This document shows positions 8,910 to 17,900 of a DNA stretch of 64,000 nt, in pieces (position 1 is the stretch's first letter; every line of letters begins with the position of its first letter). Below the pieces are notes generated by a model that searched no databases, was not told the origin of the DNA, and was given only the letters and a program-made list of their open reading frames with translations. A program made the translations under genes and the position numbers. This DNA comes from Ktedonobacteraceae bacterium (GTDB lineage Bacteria; Chloroflexota; Ktedonobacteria; Ktedonobacterales; Ktedonobacteraceae): positions 115,599-179,598 of the forward strand of contig DASRBN010000007.1 of the NCBI GenBank assembly GCA_035653615.1, written 5' to 3'.

Positions 8910-10175
8910 ATGGTAACACAGGCGAAGGAATCAAAACCAAAAGAGGAAATACAACGCATCACATCCTCGAAAGATGTTAAAAAGGTTGCGAAAGATGTCA
9001 AACCGATCCAGCAGTTCTTTTCAAAATTCAACAACGACTGGGTCATGAACTTTGCCTCAGGTCTGGCATTCAACGTCTTAACAGCTATCTTTCCCATCCT
9101 GATCGCGCTCATCGCCATTTTCGGCCTCATTGTCGGAAACCTGGCACCGGGTTCAGAAAAGCAGCTTATTGACGGCATCCAGAATGCCTTTCCCAAACAA
9201 ATACAGGCCGGTAATCTACTGGTGCCTGTCTTTAATTCCCTGAATCGTAATGCCGGCCCTCTACTCATTATTGCTATCCTCACAGCCCTATTCGGCGGCT
9301 CGCGCCTTTTCGTGGCGTTAGAGGGATACTTTGATATCATTTTTCATACTCGTCCACGCAACGTCATCCGGCAAAACATCATGGCATTCGTGATGCTGCT
9401 GCTGTTTATCGTCCTGATACCTCTTATCATTTTTGGTAGCGCTTTACCGGCCCTTGTCGTCTCGCTTTTAAAAACAACCCCACTGAACAATGTTCCTGGC
9501 AGTGGGATTTTCTTTACGGCGATCGGTATTGTATTCGCCATACTTTTCGCGTGGATCCTCTTCGAGACCATCTACGTCGTCGTGCCCAATCAGAAAATCA
9601 GCTTCCGCAATAGCTGGTTAGGCGCGCTCGTAGCAGCGGTATTAGTAGAAATTTACCTCATCCTCTTTCCTTTCTATGTGACCCATTTCATGAACACCTA
9701 CACAGGAACAGCAGGTTTCGCCGTCATTCTGCTATTCTTCCTCTACTACTTCTCGGTGATTTTGTTGCTGGGCGCTGAAGTGAACGCGTTCATCGCCGAG
9801 AAGGTACGCGCTACACCGGCTGATATTCCCACGATGATCCACGAGTTAACCAGCCACCTGCAAACAAACGAGCAGGCTATTCAGCAACAGGCAGCAGTCT
9901 CGCACAAAGATGAGCAGCCAAAAGCTATCCTTCCCAAAGGTGAAGCCAGTAAATTGAAACAGCAGGCTCAGAAGACTGGCTCTAATGGCAAGACGGCAGC
10001 GAGTTCTGACGGTCAGATGCAAACACCGTCAGAAACAGAGCATAAAGAGAATAATAAGAAGAAAGGGAAAGGTCGTACTCCGGGAGCCTCCAATAGATTT
10101 ACCATCCTGGAGGTCGTGGCAGGGACTGCCCTGGCCTTTATGATTGAGCTTTTCCGCGAGCGCAAGGGGAAATAA
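8910..10175 (+). CDS. YihY/BrkB-family integral membrane protein
   Basis: The 421-residue protein has the YihY (UPF0761/BrkB) layout. A charged cytoplasmic N-terminus (residues 1-45) is followed by about six membrane helices between residues 50 and 300. The family signature is near the first helix (FASGLAFNVLTAIFPILIAL), and FLYYFSVILLLGAEVNAFI marks the last. A long basic, Lys/Gln-rich tail (about 310-405) precedes a final hydrophobic segment VVAGTALAFMIEL. The family was once mis-assigned as RNase BN; its function remains unsettled. GGGAGGTGAG gives a strong start. The 3' end overlaps the convergent gene by 38 bp. Confidence 0.88.
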   Translation: MVTQAKESKPKEEIQRITSSKDVKKVAKDVKPIQQFFSKFNNDWVMNFASGLAFNVLTAIFPILIALIAIFGLIVGNLAPGSEKQLIDGIQNAFPKQIQAGNLLVPVFNSLNRNAGPLLIIAILTALFGGSRLFVALEGYFDIIFHTRPRNVIRQNIMAFVMLLLFIVLIPLIIFGSALPALVVSLLKTTPLNNVPGSGIFFTAIGIVFAILFAWILFETIYVVVPNQKISFRNSWLGALVAAVLVEIYLILFPFYVTHFMNTYTGTAGFAVILLFFLYYFSVILLLGAEVNAFIAEKVRATPADIPTMIHELTSHLQTNEQAIQQQAAVSHKDEQPKAILPKGEASKLKQQAQKTGSNGKTAASSDGQMQTPSETEHKENNKKKGKGRTPGASNRFTILEVVAGTALAFMIELFRERKGK

Positions 10176-11151
10176 AGGGATTGCTTTCCTGGCTTCTTCT
10201 CGATGCTGGCATACTAGCTAGATGCCTATCGAAGTTGAGAGCTGACCCGCGGTCTGTAAAAGACCGCGGGTCAGTTTCATCATCGAAACTACTGATCGCC
10301 CCGGAAATTTGTAACTGCCCTACTATTTCAGCGGCAATACCATGACCATAGAGGCCCTCCGCTACTGTCGCTGCCCCTAGAGCCGCTTCAAAGCCCTGAA
10401 ATTCCGCCTGTGCATAAGGAAAGAGATAAACCTGGTAGGAGTCGGCGAAGCGCTCAATAAATGCATCTCTCAAACGGCCCATGACGACAATTTCGTCAAA
10501 ATGATGGATTGCCATAAGACCGGCCAGTTCCTGATTCAAACCTTCCCAGTAGGCCCGTTTAGAGGCTTCTTCAAATTGTTTCCCTGTTTTCACCCCACTC
10601 GTCATCCCATTGACAACTCGTCCATCTTCGGCAATCAAGACACTCCAATCATCATTATCAACTTCCAGGAACATAAAGTTCATTTCCGGCCAGGTCGCCT
10701 CACTTGTCCTTAACTGCAACAAAAGCGCGGCAAAAGCACAGAGCTTATCCGAGGTTCCCAGGTCCTCGCGCATCAACTTCCTATGTAGCGGAACAGAAGA
10801 GAGAAATTTTACTGAGGGTGCCACATAACTCGCGACGTTACTATAACCGATGGCTATAAGAAAATCTTGAAGAGCATCATTTCCTGACACCACGCGTTCG
10901 AAGCATTCATGGGAAAGATCCACCAGGCGCGTAAATGGAGTGTTGATCGCCGCAGCCACGACAATATTTGGTTCTGGATAGAGTACACATGTATGTTCAA
11001 GGCACGTCCTCGCAGCGCCCGGATCGACAAACGAGTTGAGTTCCAGCACGTGCCCTTTTTCCATCAAACAGGTTTGCCAATGCTGTCTCCCGCAAGACAC
11101 ACCCAGAGATACGCTCATAACATTCCTTCCCGGTTTAGCTGCCTCAACCAT
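10138..11151 (-). CDS. Putative ASKHA-fold (DUF1464-like) protein
   Basis: The product of about 337 residues resembles acetate/sugar-kinase-Hsp70-actin type proteins. It begins MSVSLGVSCGRQHWQ, has a middle segment SGVKTGKQFEEASKRAYWEGL, then IVVMGRLRDAFIERF and GFEAALGAATVAEGLYG near the end. DUF1464 (putative butyrate-kinase-like) is my best guess, at low confidence. I chose ATG at 11151 because AGGAG lies 6 nt upstream; an ATG 45 bp further up has no such site. The last roughly 50 residues (after ISGAISS) cross a perfect hairpin at 10242-10274 and overlap the convergent gene, so the native C-terminus may once have been shorter. Confidence 0.6.
   Translation of the reverse strand: MVEAAKPGRNVMSVSLGVSCGRQHWQTCLMEKGHVLELNSFVDPGAARTCLEHTCVLYPEPNIVVAAAINTPFTRLVDLSHECFERVVSGNDALQDFLIAIGYSNVASYVAPSVKFLSSVPLHRKLMREDLGTSDKLCAFAALLLQLRTSEATWPEMNFMFLEVDNDDWSVLIAEDGRVVNGMTSGVKTGKQFEEASKRAYWEGLNQELAGLMAIHHFDEIVVMGRLRDAFIERFADSYQVYLFPYAQAEFQGFEAALGAATVAEGLYGHGIAAEIVGQLQISGAISSFDDETDPRSFTDRGSALNFDRHLASMPASRRSQESNPFISPCARGKAQS
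10242..10274. terminator. Perfect hairpin between convergent genes
   Basis: Arms 10242-10255 and 10261-10274 pair perfectly over 14 bp around a 5-nt loop (GTAAA). It lies 67 bp after the yihY-type stop and inside the 3' end of the minus-strand gene. It may act as terminator for the plus-strand gene, although only a TTT follows, or be a member of a dispersed hairpin repeat family. Confidence 0.5.
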
Positions 11152-11184
11152 GGTTTTCTCCTCGCCTGATTTTTGAATGGTGCT

Positions 11185-11193
11185 ATTATAGCA
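11185..11193 (-). promoter_or_regulatory. Extended -10 promoter of ASKHA-like gene
   Basis: On the minus strand TGCTATAAT is a perfect extended -10 element, about 34 bp upstream of the chosen start at 11151. No good -35 box is seen. The same TGC-TATA-T pattern recurs before several genes in this window. Confidence 0.5.
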
Positions 11194-11460
11194 CATCTTC
11201 TTTAGTCGTATGGAACGGGCTATCCAGGTGTCTCATGATGCTTGACGCATTGTTACTCTTCTGTTACACTTCAGGATAAGTTGGGCAAGAGATTTTCCCA
11301 TCGTCTGATTCTATCTTGTGAACTTTAGTAGCGCATAAGCAATGTTCATCCTCCTAACTGGAAATGGCGGGGGCTTGTACCATCCATTACCCGTAACAGG
11401 TTGACCATCTCTTTCAAGCTTCAGCGTAATGAATCGCATTCTCTTCCAGAGGTCTAAGGC
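11194..11460. other. Intergenic region upstream of GAF/PAS kinase
   Basis: Together with the minus-strand promoter, this 309-bp gap holds the sensor-kinase promoter at 11242-11270 and a leader of about 184 nt. I see no small gene in it. Confidence 0.4.
11242..11270 (+). promoter_or_regulatory. Sigma-70-type promoter of sensor kinase
   Basis: TTGACG (11242-11247) and TACACT (11265-11270) are separated by 17 bp. Transcription would start near 11277, with a leader of about 184 nt before the ATG at 11461. Confidence 0.6.
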
Positions 11461-14370
11461 ATGTCAGATGAAACTCTCTCAAATTCTAACCAGCAGACAC
11501 AGGAACACTTACGCGCGGCCCTGCGCGAGAGTGAAATTCTGCGGGAATTGGGGGAATTACTGGCATCATCTCTCGACCTCAATCACATCTTGCAAGTGCT
11601 TGTGAAGCGTAGTGCCGAGGTTTGCGAAGTTGAGCGCTGTACTGTATGGCTCTTAGAAGAGAAATCACATGTCCTTCGACCCGCTACCTATCATCTTTCC
11701 TCGCAGAACATCAGCAGTAACGCGATCCAGGCGGCAGATGCCATCTGGTATCGCAGTACTCTCTCGTTTCAAGACCCGGTCATCCAGCAGTTATTTAAAG
11801 AAAAAGGTATCTTATATATCGCCGATCTCCATACAATAGCAACACTGCGTCCGGTAGCAGAGACATTTCTGGTGCGTTCTGTACTGCTCATTGCCCTGGT
11901 GCGCCAGGGCCGCCCGCTTGGCATGTTAACACTGGATAACCCGGATAAAGCATCTACATTTTCTGCCCAACAGCAGCAACTGGCCCACGCGATTGGTCAA
12001 CAGGCCGCCATCGCCATTGATAATGCGCGCCTGTACCAGCATGCCGAGGAAGAAAGACGGCGCACAGAGCATTTAATCGATCGCGCACGAGCAATTTCTC
12101 AGGTAGCTCTGACTGTGAACTCAGGAGAGGAGCTTTCTACTGCCCTTGAAGTCGCGACTCGTTACCTGGTAACCGGTTTGAACGCCGATGGAGGCGCCAT
12201 TGTACTGCTGGATGAGAACCTGCAGTTGGCGAGTGAGGTCAATCTACAGCAACATGGCAAAAATACACCTGCTCCTATACTTGTTCACCTTCCACATTGC
12301 AGGCTCGTCGCCACAACAGGGGTACCGCTGCTCGTCAAAAAAGAACAGCTTGAGGGTGAGGAAGCAAGCTGGTTCGGGCAACTTTGTCTGGAAAACACGC
12401 TGATCGTACCTCTCATGGTAGGCACAAAGAGCAGGCAGGAAATGAACGCGCCTGAAGCATCAATCGCTGATGCACGCTGCGTTGGCCTGGCCTTTGTCAC
12501 CTTCCATGACTGCAATACACATCCCTCGAGAGGACAACTGGCATTCGCCCAGGATATTGCCGCACAGTGCGCGCTGGCTATCGAGAAGGCCCGACTGCTG
12601 GCTAAGGCCCATCAAGCCGCGGAACTGGCCACCGAGCGCGCGAATACGCTAGACGCTGTATTTCAAGCCATGAACGAGGGTATCACCGTTATCGATCGTG
12701 AGGGGCTGGTGCTGGTAAGCAACAACGCCGCCTCTAAATTTCTGGGCGTCCCTTTGAACACGAAAGAACCCCTCACGACCTGGCTGCGCCGTTTCCCCGT
12801 CTATACCTTACATGGACAACCGGTCAGTGAGGAAGATTTTCCTGTGTCTCGCGCCTTGCGCGGCGAGCGCATCCGTGGCGAGCGCTTCGTGACCACGCGC
12901 AGTGACGGTGCTGAACGCGTCGTAGAGGTCAATATCACTCCCCTGCTCGATAGCTCAAAGCAGCAGACCGCACTTGTCTGCGCTTTTCGTGATGTCACCC
13001 AGCAAATGCGCATTGAGCGGCGCATCCGGCACGCTCTTGAAACCATGTTGCATGTAGCGGAAGCAGTTTCAGGCATTACTGACATCAAAGAAATTCTCAA
13101 CAGCGTTCTTTCGATGACGATGAAGGTTCTTAATTGTGACCGCGGGATGATTCAACTCTACGATCACGAGAAGCACGCATTCACTCCATTGCTGTCGATT
13201 GGCTTTACGAAAGCGGCCGAGAAGCAGTGGCTCATTGATCAAAACGCCTGGCTTAACCCTGCTCCTGACGATTATCATGGCTTTCAAACACAGTTGATGG
13301 AGGGGCACGCGACCCTTGTGAGCGCTGACCAGTTCGAGATGCATTCAGACCAGCGGGATCACCTCAGTAACGTCATGATTCTCGCGGCCCCCATCATTCA
13401 TAGCAATCGGCTGCATGGGCTCATCTTGCTGGATCGCTCGCAGTCTCTCGCGAACGATGTGGCACAAGCGGAATCCAGGCAGCCCGATACGCGTCATCAG
13501 GAATTCAGTGTCTGGGATATGGCAATACTTGAGGGAATCGTGCAACTGGCAGGATTAGCTGTCGAGCAGGCTCGCTGGCAGCAGGAAGCACAAAATGCTC
13601 AAACCCGTGAGGCAGCGATGCGCGAAGCTAATATGCTCAAGGATGAATTTCTGGCCATTACCGCGCATGAATTTCGCACCCCACTTACCGTCATACTTGC
13701 CCATTCCCAGATGGCTCTACGGACTTTACGCAAGGCCGCCAGCCAGGAACAAATCAGTGACGACCTATCTTCTTACTTCAACGAAAATCTCGCGACCATC
13801 GAGGAACAGACGCACCAGTTGACCAACATTGTCAATACTTTCCTGGAAGTGACCCAGATCAATCGCGGACAGCTCGCGCTGAAACTGGAAGAGGTCGACG
13901 TAGCGGCCCTGGCCCAACAGGTCGTGAATGACCACAGCGCGACTTCAAGCAACCATACTCTCACCTGTACCGTTGAAGAGGCCGAGCATCCCTACATAGT
14001 GCAGGGCGATAGCGCGCGCCTGCAACAAATTCTTGCCAATCTGGTACAGAATGCGATAAAATACAGCCCACTCGGAGGGCCGATTACAGTCTCGCTGCGC
14101 CAGATTACCAGTAGCCAGGGCAAACCGTTTATCGAAGTCTGCGTCGAAGATAAGGGTATCGGTATTCCCAAAGAGGCGCAGGCACGCCTCTTTGAGCGCT
14201 TCTACCGCGCGCCGAATATTCAAGGCAGCAAGACCAGGGGCATCGGGCTTGGCCTTTATATCGTGGCTCAATTATTGCGCTTGCACGGAGGCACGATCAG
14301 GGTAGAGAGCAGCGGCAACTTTGGTGAGGGCAGTCGCTTCATTTTCACATTACCATTGCAGATTCTGTAG
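11461..14370 (+). CDS. Soluble GAF-GAF-PAS-GAF sensor histidine kinase
   Basis: The 969-residue protein has no clear membrane segment, so it should sense a cytoplasmic signal. In order: GAF-type domain (about 25-190), a second, divergent GAF (about 205-390), a PAS domain (about 395-520; AMNEGITVIDREGLVLVSNN), a third GAF (about 530-715), then HisKA with phospho-acceptor His736 in ITAHEFRTPL. The catalytic ATPase has the N box NLVQNAIKYSP, G1 DKGIGIP and GIGLGLYIV. No response regulator gene is adjacent, so the partner is unknown. An HD-domain gene follows 90 bp downstream on the same strand. Confidence 0.92.
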   Translation: MSDETLSNSNQQTQEHLRAALRESEILRELGELLASSLDLNHILQVLVKRSAEVCEVERCTVWLLEEKSHVLRPATYHLSSQNISSNAIQAADAIWYRSTLSFQDPVIQQLFKEKGILYIADLHTIATLRPVAETFLVRSVLLIALVRQGRPLGMLTLDNPDKASTFSAQQQQLAHAIGQQAAIAIDNARLYQHAEEERRRTEHLIDRARAISQVALTVNSGEELSTALEVATRYLVTGLNADGGAIVLLDENLQLASEVNLQQHGKNTPAPILVHLPHCRLVATTGVPLLVKKEQLEGEEASWFGQLCLENTLIVPLMVGTKSRQEMNAPEASIADARCVGLAFVTFHDCNTHPSRGQLAFAQDIAAQCALAIEKARLLAKAHQAAELATERANTLDAVFQAMNEGITVIDREGLVLVSNNAASKFLGVPLNTKEPLTTWLRRFPVYTLHGQPVSEEDFPVSRALRGERIRGERFVTTRSDGAERVVEVNITPLLDSSKQQTALVCAFRDVTQQMRIERRIRHALETMLHVAEAVSGITDIKEILNSVLSMTMKVLNCDRGMIQLYDHEKHAFTPLLSIGFTKAAEKQWLIDQNAWLNPAPDDYHGFQTQLMEGHATLVSADQFEMHSDQRDHLSNVMILAAPIIHSNRLHGLILLDRSQSLANDVAQAESRQPDTRHQEFSVWDMAILEGIVQLAGLAVEQARWQQEAQNAQTREAAMREANMLKDEFLAITAHEFRTPLTVILAHSQMALRTLRKAASQEQISDDLSSYFNENLATIEEQTHQLTNIVNTFLEVTQINRGQLALKLEEVDVAALAQQVVNDHSATSSNHTLTCTVEEAEHPYIVQGDSARLQQILANLVQNAIKYSPLGGPITVSLRQITSSQGKPFIEVCVEDKGIGIPKEAQARLFERFYRAPNIQGSKTRGIGLGLYIVAQLLRLHGGTIRVESSGNFGEGSRFIFTLPLQIL

Positions 14371-14392
14371 GGATAGTGCCTTGTGCCTATCC
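14371..14392. repeat. Short hairpin repeat (CTTGT-loop family)
   Basis: GGATAG and CTATCC flank TGCCTTGTGC just after the kinase stop. It is a diverged member of the GGGACAG-N-CTTGT-N-CTGTCC hairpin family also found near 16.8, 31.7 and 40.6 kb. Confidence 0.4.
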
Positions 14393-14460
14393 ATCCCTTG
14401 CGCCTGCCCGTCCTCAAGCTTGCGAGGTCAAGCGTAAATACAATAGAGGGATAGGTGCGA

Positions 14461-15132
14461 ATGAAAAACCTTCAGAACTGGCTTCTTGAACTGGCCAGAG
14501 AAACCATGGCTCGCGAGGGCAGCGAAGACGCCGCGCATGATTTTGATCACCTGGAGCGTGTGATGGCCATCGCGAATACAATTGCGGCACGCGAAGGCGG
14601 CGATCTTCCAACCATCTGGGCAGCGGTAGCTTTTCATGATATTGGGCAGGAACGCGAACGTCGGCATGGCGGCGATCATGCGCTTATCGGAGCCGAAATG
14701 GCGGCCGAACTGCTTACAAATACAATGTTTCCACAGCAGGCCATTCCTGGAACACAACAGGCCATCCGTGAACATCGTATGACGGGCGGCATAGCTCCAC
14801 AAACTTTAGAAGGGCGCATTCTCTACGATGCGGATAAATTAGACGGTCTTGGAGCGATTGGCATCGGGCGGCTCTACATGATTACCGGTAGGCGCAACCA
14901 GAAAGTGTATTCGCCGCTGCCGGCAGGAATTGTCGAGCCTGTCGATCCGCTGCTGGTAAGACAATTAAGGCACAGGCCCGATTACTCTCCCAGTATCGAA
15001 TTTCAGTTGCTCTTCGGTAACTTGCCTGAGCGCATGATGACTACTACAGGAAGAGAATTAGCTCATGAACGCTTCGGCTTCATGCAAGAGTTCTTTACCC
15101 GCCTGCGAAAAGAGGCCGGAGGAGAACTCTAA
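14461..15132 (+). CDS. HD-domain phosphohydrolase
   Basis: The 223-residue protein is an HD-superfamily metal-dependent phosphohydrolase. Visible ligands are His in AAHDFDHLERV, the HD pair in VAFHDIGQ, and Asp in LYDADKLDGLGAIG. Members such as YedJ/YpgQ hydrolyse nucleotides or phosphate esters; the substrate here is not evident. ATG at 14461 is used with GAGGG 10 nt upstream; a GTG at 14455 in frame is an alternative that adds two residues. It follows the kinase gene closely and may be co-transcribed. Confidence 0.85.
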   Translation: MKNLQNWLLELARETMAREGSEDAAHDFDHLERVMAIANTIAAREGGDLPTIWAAVAFHDIGQERERRHGGDHALIGAEMAAELLTNTMFPQQAIPGTQQAIREHRMTGGIAPQTLEGRILYDADKLDGLGAIGIGRLYMITGRRNQKVYSPLPAGIVEPVDPLLVRQLRHRPDYSPSIEFQLLFGNLPERMMTTTGRELAHERFGFMQEFFTRLRKEAGGEL

Positions 15133-15188
15133 AACCTCCTGGATAGGGACAGGGACCAGATTTATCGCGTCCGGGTAAGGCTTCTGCT

Positions 15189-15989
15189 CTAAAACAGTTC
15201 TGTCAGCAAAATCACATAATTAAATGCGGCCTGCTTCATGGCGGGAGCGCTCAAATGAACGGTGAATCCGGTCTGGGGCTGCAAAGAGACATACTGAACG
15301 ACCACCGGACCGGGATCTTCGATAAGCGTCACTATCACCACACTGGACGAGGAAATATGTGGATTAGTTACAGACGCCACTTCCTGCCCTCGCTCGAACA
15401 GGCCGGAACCGGATAACTTTCCCCGCCTCGTAGTGCTCGATTCAAGCTGCTTCTCAGCTATTGCTTTGCCGTCGCCTTCGGGCTTATGCAACTCGTCACT
15501 AACTGCCAACGTTTGCTTGCCGGCCACAGTTTCTCGTTCATGATCGGGATCAACCCTCTCAGTTTTACCCTTTTTACCTGATTTTTGTTCAGTCTTAGCA
15601 ATGGCCTGCAGCCGTACTTTGGTCGTTCGCCCACCCAGCCGCTGCTTCTTCTGGCTTCGTCCTGGCGTCTCCGTAGGCGGTATGGTGGGAGCCGGTGCCG
15701 TCTCAATCTTCGCATCCAGCGTCGTTCCTGGCGGCTGGGGACGGACCGCCGGCATCGTTTTTGATTGCAGGCTTAACTTAGGAGGAATGATGGGCACGCT
15801 GTGTGATTCAGAAACCGGCTCATCAGTTTTATCAGGTACACAATCCTCCTCATCTGCCAGGATGTCTTCATCAATCGCAGGTTCAGCAAGCGCCTCTTCC
15901 ACGGAGGCGGATAGATTCAACCTTTCTTTCGCAAAACGTGCATGCCATTGTTGATTCGCCAACTCATCGGTTTCCTGGGGAGATGCCAT
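15189..15989 (-). CDS. Disordered protein with C-terminal beta domain, unknown
   Basis: I do not recognise this 266-residue protein. Residues 1-190 are polar, Pro/Lys/Glu-rich and probably disordered, with an acidic stretch DEDILADEEDC and a basic stretch QKKQRLGGRTTKVRLQ. The last 60 residues look like a compact beta domain (SSSVVIVTLIEDPGPVVVQY, then GFTVHLSAP and FNYVILLTELF). This pattern recurs at the ends of bacterial surface or structural proteins. The start is firm: AAGGAGGT lies 7 nt before the ATG. No signal peptide is visible. An extended -10 element lies about 70 bp upstream. Confidence 0.75.
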   Translation of the reverse strand: MASPQETDELANQQWHARFAKERLNLSASVEEALAEPAIDEDILADEEDCVPDKTDEPVSESHSVPIIPPKLSLQSKTMPAVRPQPPGTTLDAKIETAPAPTIPPTETPGRSQKKQRLGGRTTKVRLQAIAKTEQKSGKKGKTERVDPDHERETVAGKQTLAVSDELHKPEGDGKAIAEKQLESSTTRRGKLSGSGLFERGQEVASVTNPHISSSSVVIVTLIEDPGPVVVQYVSLQPQTGFTVHLSAPAMKQAAFNYVILLTELF

Positions 15990-16359
15990 TGTGTACCTCC
16001 TTTGAAATACTCATTCCTTCAATCGAATTTACGATATACGATGAAGCACGTAGAGGCAGTATAGCATACCATGTTGTCAGGATAGTATAAATTAGCACAT
16101 TTGGGTCGGATAGATTACTTATTTTCTCTACCGGTTAAGATACACGTTGCCGAATAAAAAGAATGAGAGCTAAACTGGCCCCGGATCGAGCGAAACAAAG
16201 CAATAGGAATAATTGGTAGTAAGTCATCCTTTTCTTGAAAGTCTGGAGCTTAACCGGTACAATGATGTTCTGTCAGAGGTTGCATATCACTGGCATCTTA
16301 GTTCTGCCTATGCATAATGTTGCCAGTTATATTTATTTTCTACATTTAGGAAGGGTTCT
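15990..16359. other. Divergent intergenic region before CoxG-like gene
   Basis: This 370-bp gap holds the minus-strand promoter at 16058-16066. A good AGGAAGG site lies before the plus-strand ATG at 16360. I found no clear plus-strand promoter and no small gene. Confidence 0.35.
16058..16066 (-). promoter_or_regulatory. Extended -10 promoter
   Basis: On the minus strand TGCTATACT forms an extended -10 element. It would start transcription near 16051, about 62 bp before the disordered-protein gene at 15989. Confidence 0.45.
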
Positions 16360-16794
16360 ATGAAGCTTAACGGTTCGCACAAATTTAAAGCCAACAGCAG
16401 GCAAGTTTTTAATGCCATTCTCAATCCACAGGTTTTGCAAATGTGCATTCCTGGTTGCCAATCTGTCGAGTACCTCGATGCCAATCGCTTGAAGGCTAGC
16501 ATCACAACGCCTTTACCAGGTTTAAAAGGCCCCTACGGAGCGGTTATTCAAATTGCCCAGCGTCAAGACCCCAATGTGCTTGTGCTGCAAGTTCAGCGTA
16601 AAGGTACAGGCGGCTCCATTAATGCTACCAGTCAGATTCGAATTGCCGACGAGCCAGATGGTGCGGTGCTGACGTATGATGCCGTGGCCGACCTCGAAGG
16701 CCCCATTGCTATCGCGAACAATCCCCTGGGTCAGGGTATTACGAAGAATTCCCTCAAAACTTTCTTTGATAAGCTAGATAAGACCATCGCCTGA
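16360..16794 (+). CDS. CoxG-like SRPBCC-domain protein
   Basis: The 144-residue protein is an SRPBCC (START-like) fold of the CoxG family. The typical opening is MKLNGSHKFKANSRQVFNAI, with PQVLQMCIPGCQSVEY after it. The last third has the glycine-rich and helical ending of the family (NNPLGQGITKNSLKTFFDKL). In Oligotropha CoxG is needed for membrane recruitment of CO dehydrogenase. Here it stands alone, 1.1 kb beyond the cox operon end and convergent with it. It is a paralogue of the coxG at 17901-18365, so its job may differ. AGGAAGG precedes the start. Confidence 0.8.
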   Translation: MKLNGSHKFKANSRQVFNAILNPQVLQMCIPGCQSVEYLDANRLKASITTPLPGLKGPYGAVIQIAQRQDPNVLVLQVQRKGTGGSINATSQIRIADEPDGAVLTYDAVADLEGPIAIANNPLGQGITKNSLKTFFDKLDKTIA

Positions 16795-16801
16795 TCTATA
16801 G

Positions 16802-16860
16802 GGACAGGTCTTGTACCTGTCCTTCTTGGGGCACGAAGAGGACAGGTCTTGTACCTGTCC
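16802..16860. repeat. Two tandem CTTGT-loop hairpin repeats
   Basis: Two identical 21-bp hairpins lie at 16802-16822 and 16840-16860: GGACAGGT and ACCTGTCC arms around a CTTGT loop. A half copy in inverse orientation is at 17043-17056. They sit between convergent genes and could work as terminators. Confidence 0.6.
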
Positions 16861-16877
16861 CTACTGGATGGGGCAAT

Positions 16878-16986
16878 CCGTTCGTGTCATGCTGAGTGAA
16901 GCGAAGAATCGCAGTGCGATGAGGCGCAGATTCTTCGCGGAGGTTTCCCTTCGAGCGAAGCGAAAGGCTCAGCATGACACGAACGG
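16878..16986. repeat. 109-bp inverted-repeat (REP/MITE-like) element
   Basis: Perfect 19-bp terminal arms (16878-16896 and 16968-16986, CCGTTCGTGTCATGCTGAG and its complement) enclose a second inner pair, GCGAAGAATC (16901-16910) and GATTCTTCGC (16929-16938). The GTCATGCTGAG...GCGAAG pattern is a widespread bacterial intergenic repeat. It lies between the CoxG-like gene and the end of the cox operon, and could fold into a long bidirectional terminator. Confidence 0.65.
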
Positions 16987-17055
16987 CGTCCTTACCGCCC
17001 TTGATTGGTAAACTTCATCAGAATGGCGATTACAGAATAAGCACAAGACCTGTCC

Positions 17056-17895
17056 CTACCGGCCTTTCCTGAAGCCCCAGGAGATAATAGCGCACACCAT
17101 GGACTGAACCGGCGGCACCAGCATACCGTTATCCTCAACCAGCCAGTTTCCGAGTAGAGTACGTAATTCATCGCGCGTCTTTTCATCATCTGGCAGAATA
17201 AGCTGCTCCAGCAGTTCTTCTACAGCCACATCGAGCGAGGGAAAGCGCAGGCTGGATGGGATTTTGACGACCTCAACGTTCGCATAGATGCCCATTTCGT
17301 ACAGAACATCCAGCGCTTCGATATAGCCAGGAGGAAGGCAGCGCTCCTCACCATGAAAATGTTTCCAGATTGGAGCCGTCAAAGCATCAATATGGGTGGC
17401 GCGCATGTAAATGTAGCAGGTATCGCGCGCTGCATAGTTTAGCTTTTGGAGGAAAGGCACGATATCGAGAATAGGATAGAGAACATGGCTGCAAATCACG
17501 ATATCGGCCTGAAGATAGCCGGGAGTATCTTGCCACTTTGTTTGCACAAACGAGATATTAGCTAACCTTCGCTCAGTGGCATCCTTGCGCAAGTAATCCA
17601 ACATGGCAGCGTTGGGTTCGACGGCAGTAATATGCTTCACATGTGGTGCGAGGGCTAGCGTGAAACGACCGGTACCGGCCCCTACATCCAACAGTGTGGT
17701 CTTCGGAGTTATCACCTCACGCAGACGCAGATAAAAAGGATCGTGGGCAACCGTGTCCTTTGTCGAACGATGATAACCACGTGCCCGGCGATCCCAAAAA
17801 TCGGCGCTGGTGCGGCCTAAACGCGCATAGGCCGCATCCATTTGTTGCGCACGTGTAGTAAGTATAGCTTTCCAGCGTTCAACCGCGGTTTCCAT
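17056..17895 (-). CDS. Class I SAM-dependent methyltransferase
   Basis: The 279-residue protein has a Rossmann-fold methyltransferase core. Motif I is LLDVGAGTGRFTLALAPH, followed by the acidic VEPNAAML strand end and the DIVICSHVLYPI motif IV region. The substrate is unknown. The start lies 5 bp after the coxG stop, making it the last gene of the apparent coxM-S-L-XdhC-coxG transcription unit. A maturation role is conceivable from position only; it is not a known member of the canonical cox cluster. Confidence 0.85.
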   Translation of the reverse strand: METAVERWKAILTTRAQQMDAAYARLGRTSADFWDRRARGYHRSTKDTVAHDPFYLRLREVITPKTTLLDVGAGTGRFTLALAPHVKHITAVEPNAAMLDYLRKDATERRLANISFVQTKWQDTPGYLQADIVICSHVLYPILDIVPFLQKLNYAARDTCYIYMRATHIDALTAPIWKHFHGEERCLPPGYIEALDVLYEMGIYANVEVVKIPSSLRFPSLDVAVEELLEQLILPDDEKTRDELRTLLGNWLVEDNGMLVPPVQSMVCAIISWGFRKGR

Positions 17896-17900
17896 AGGCG

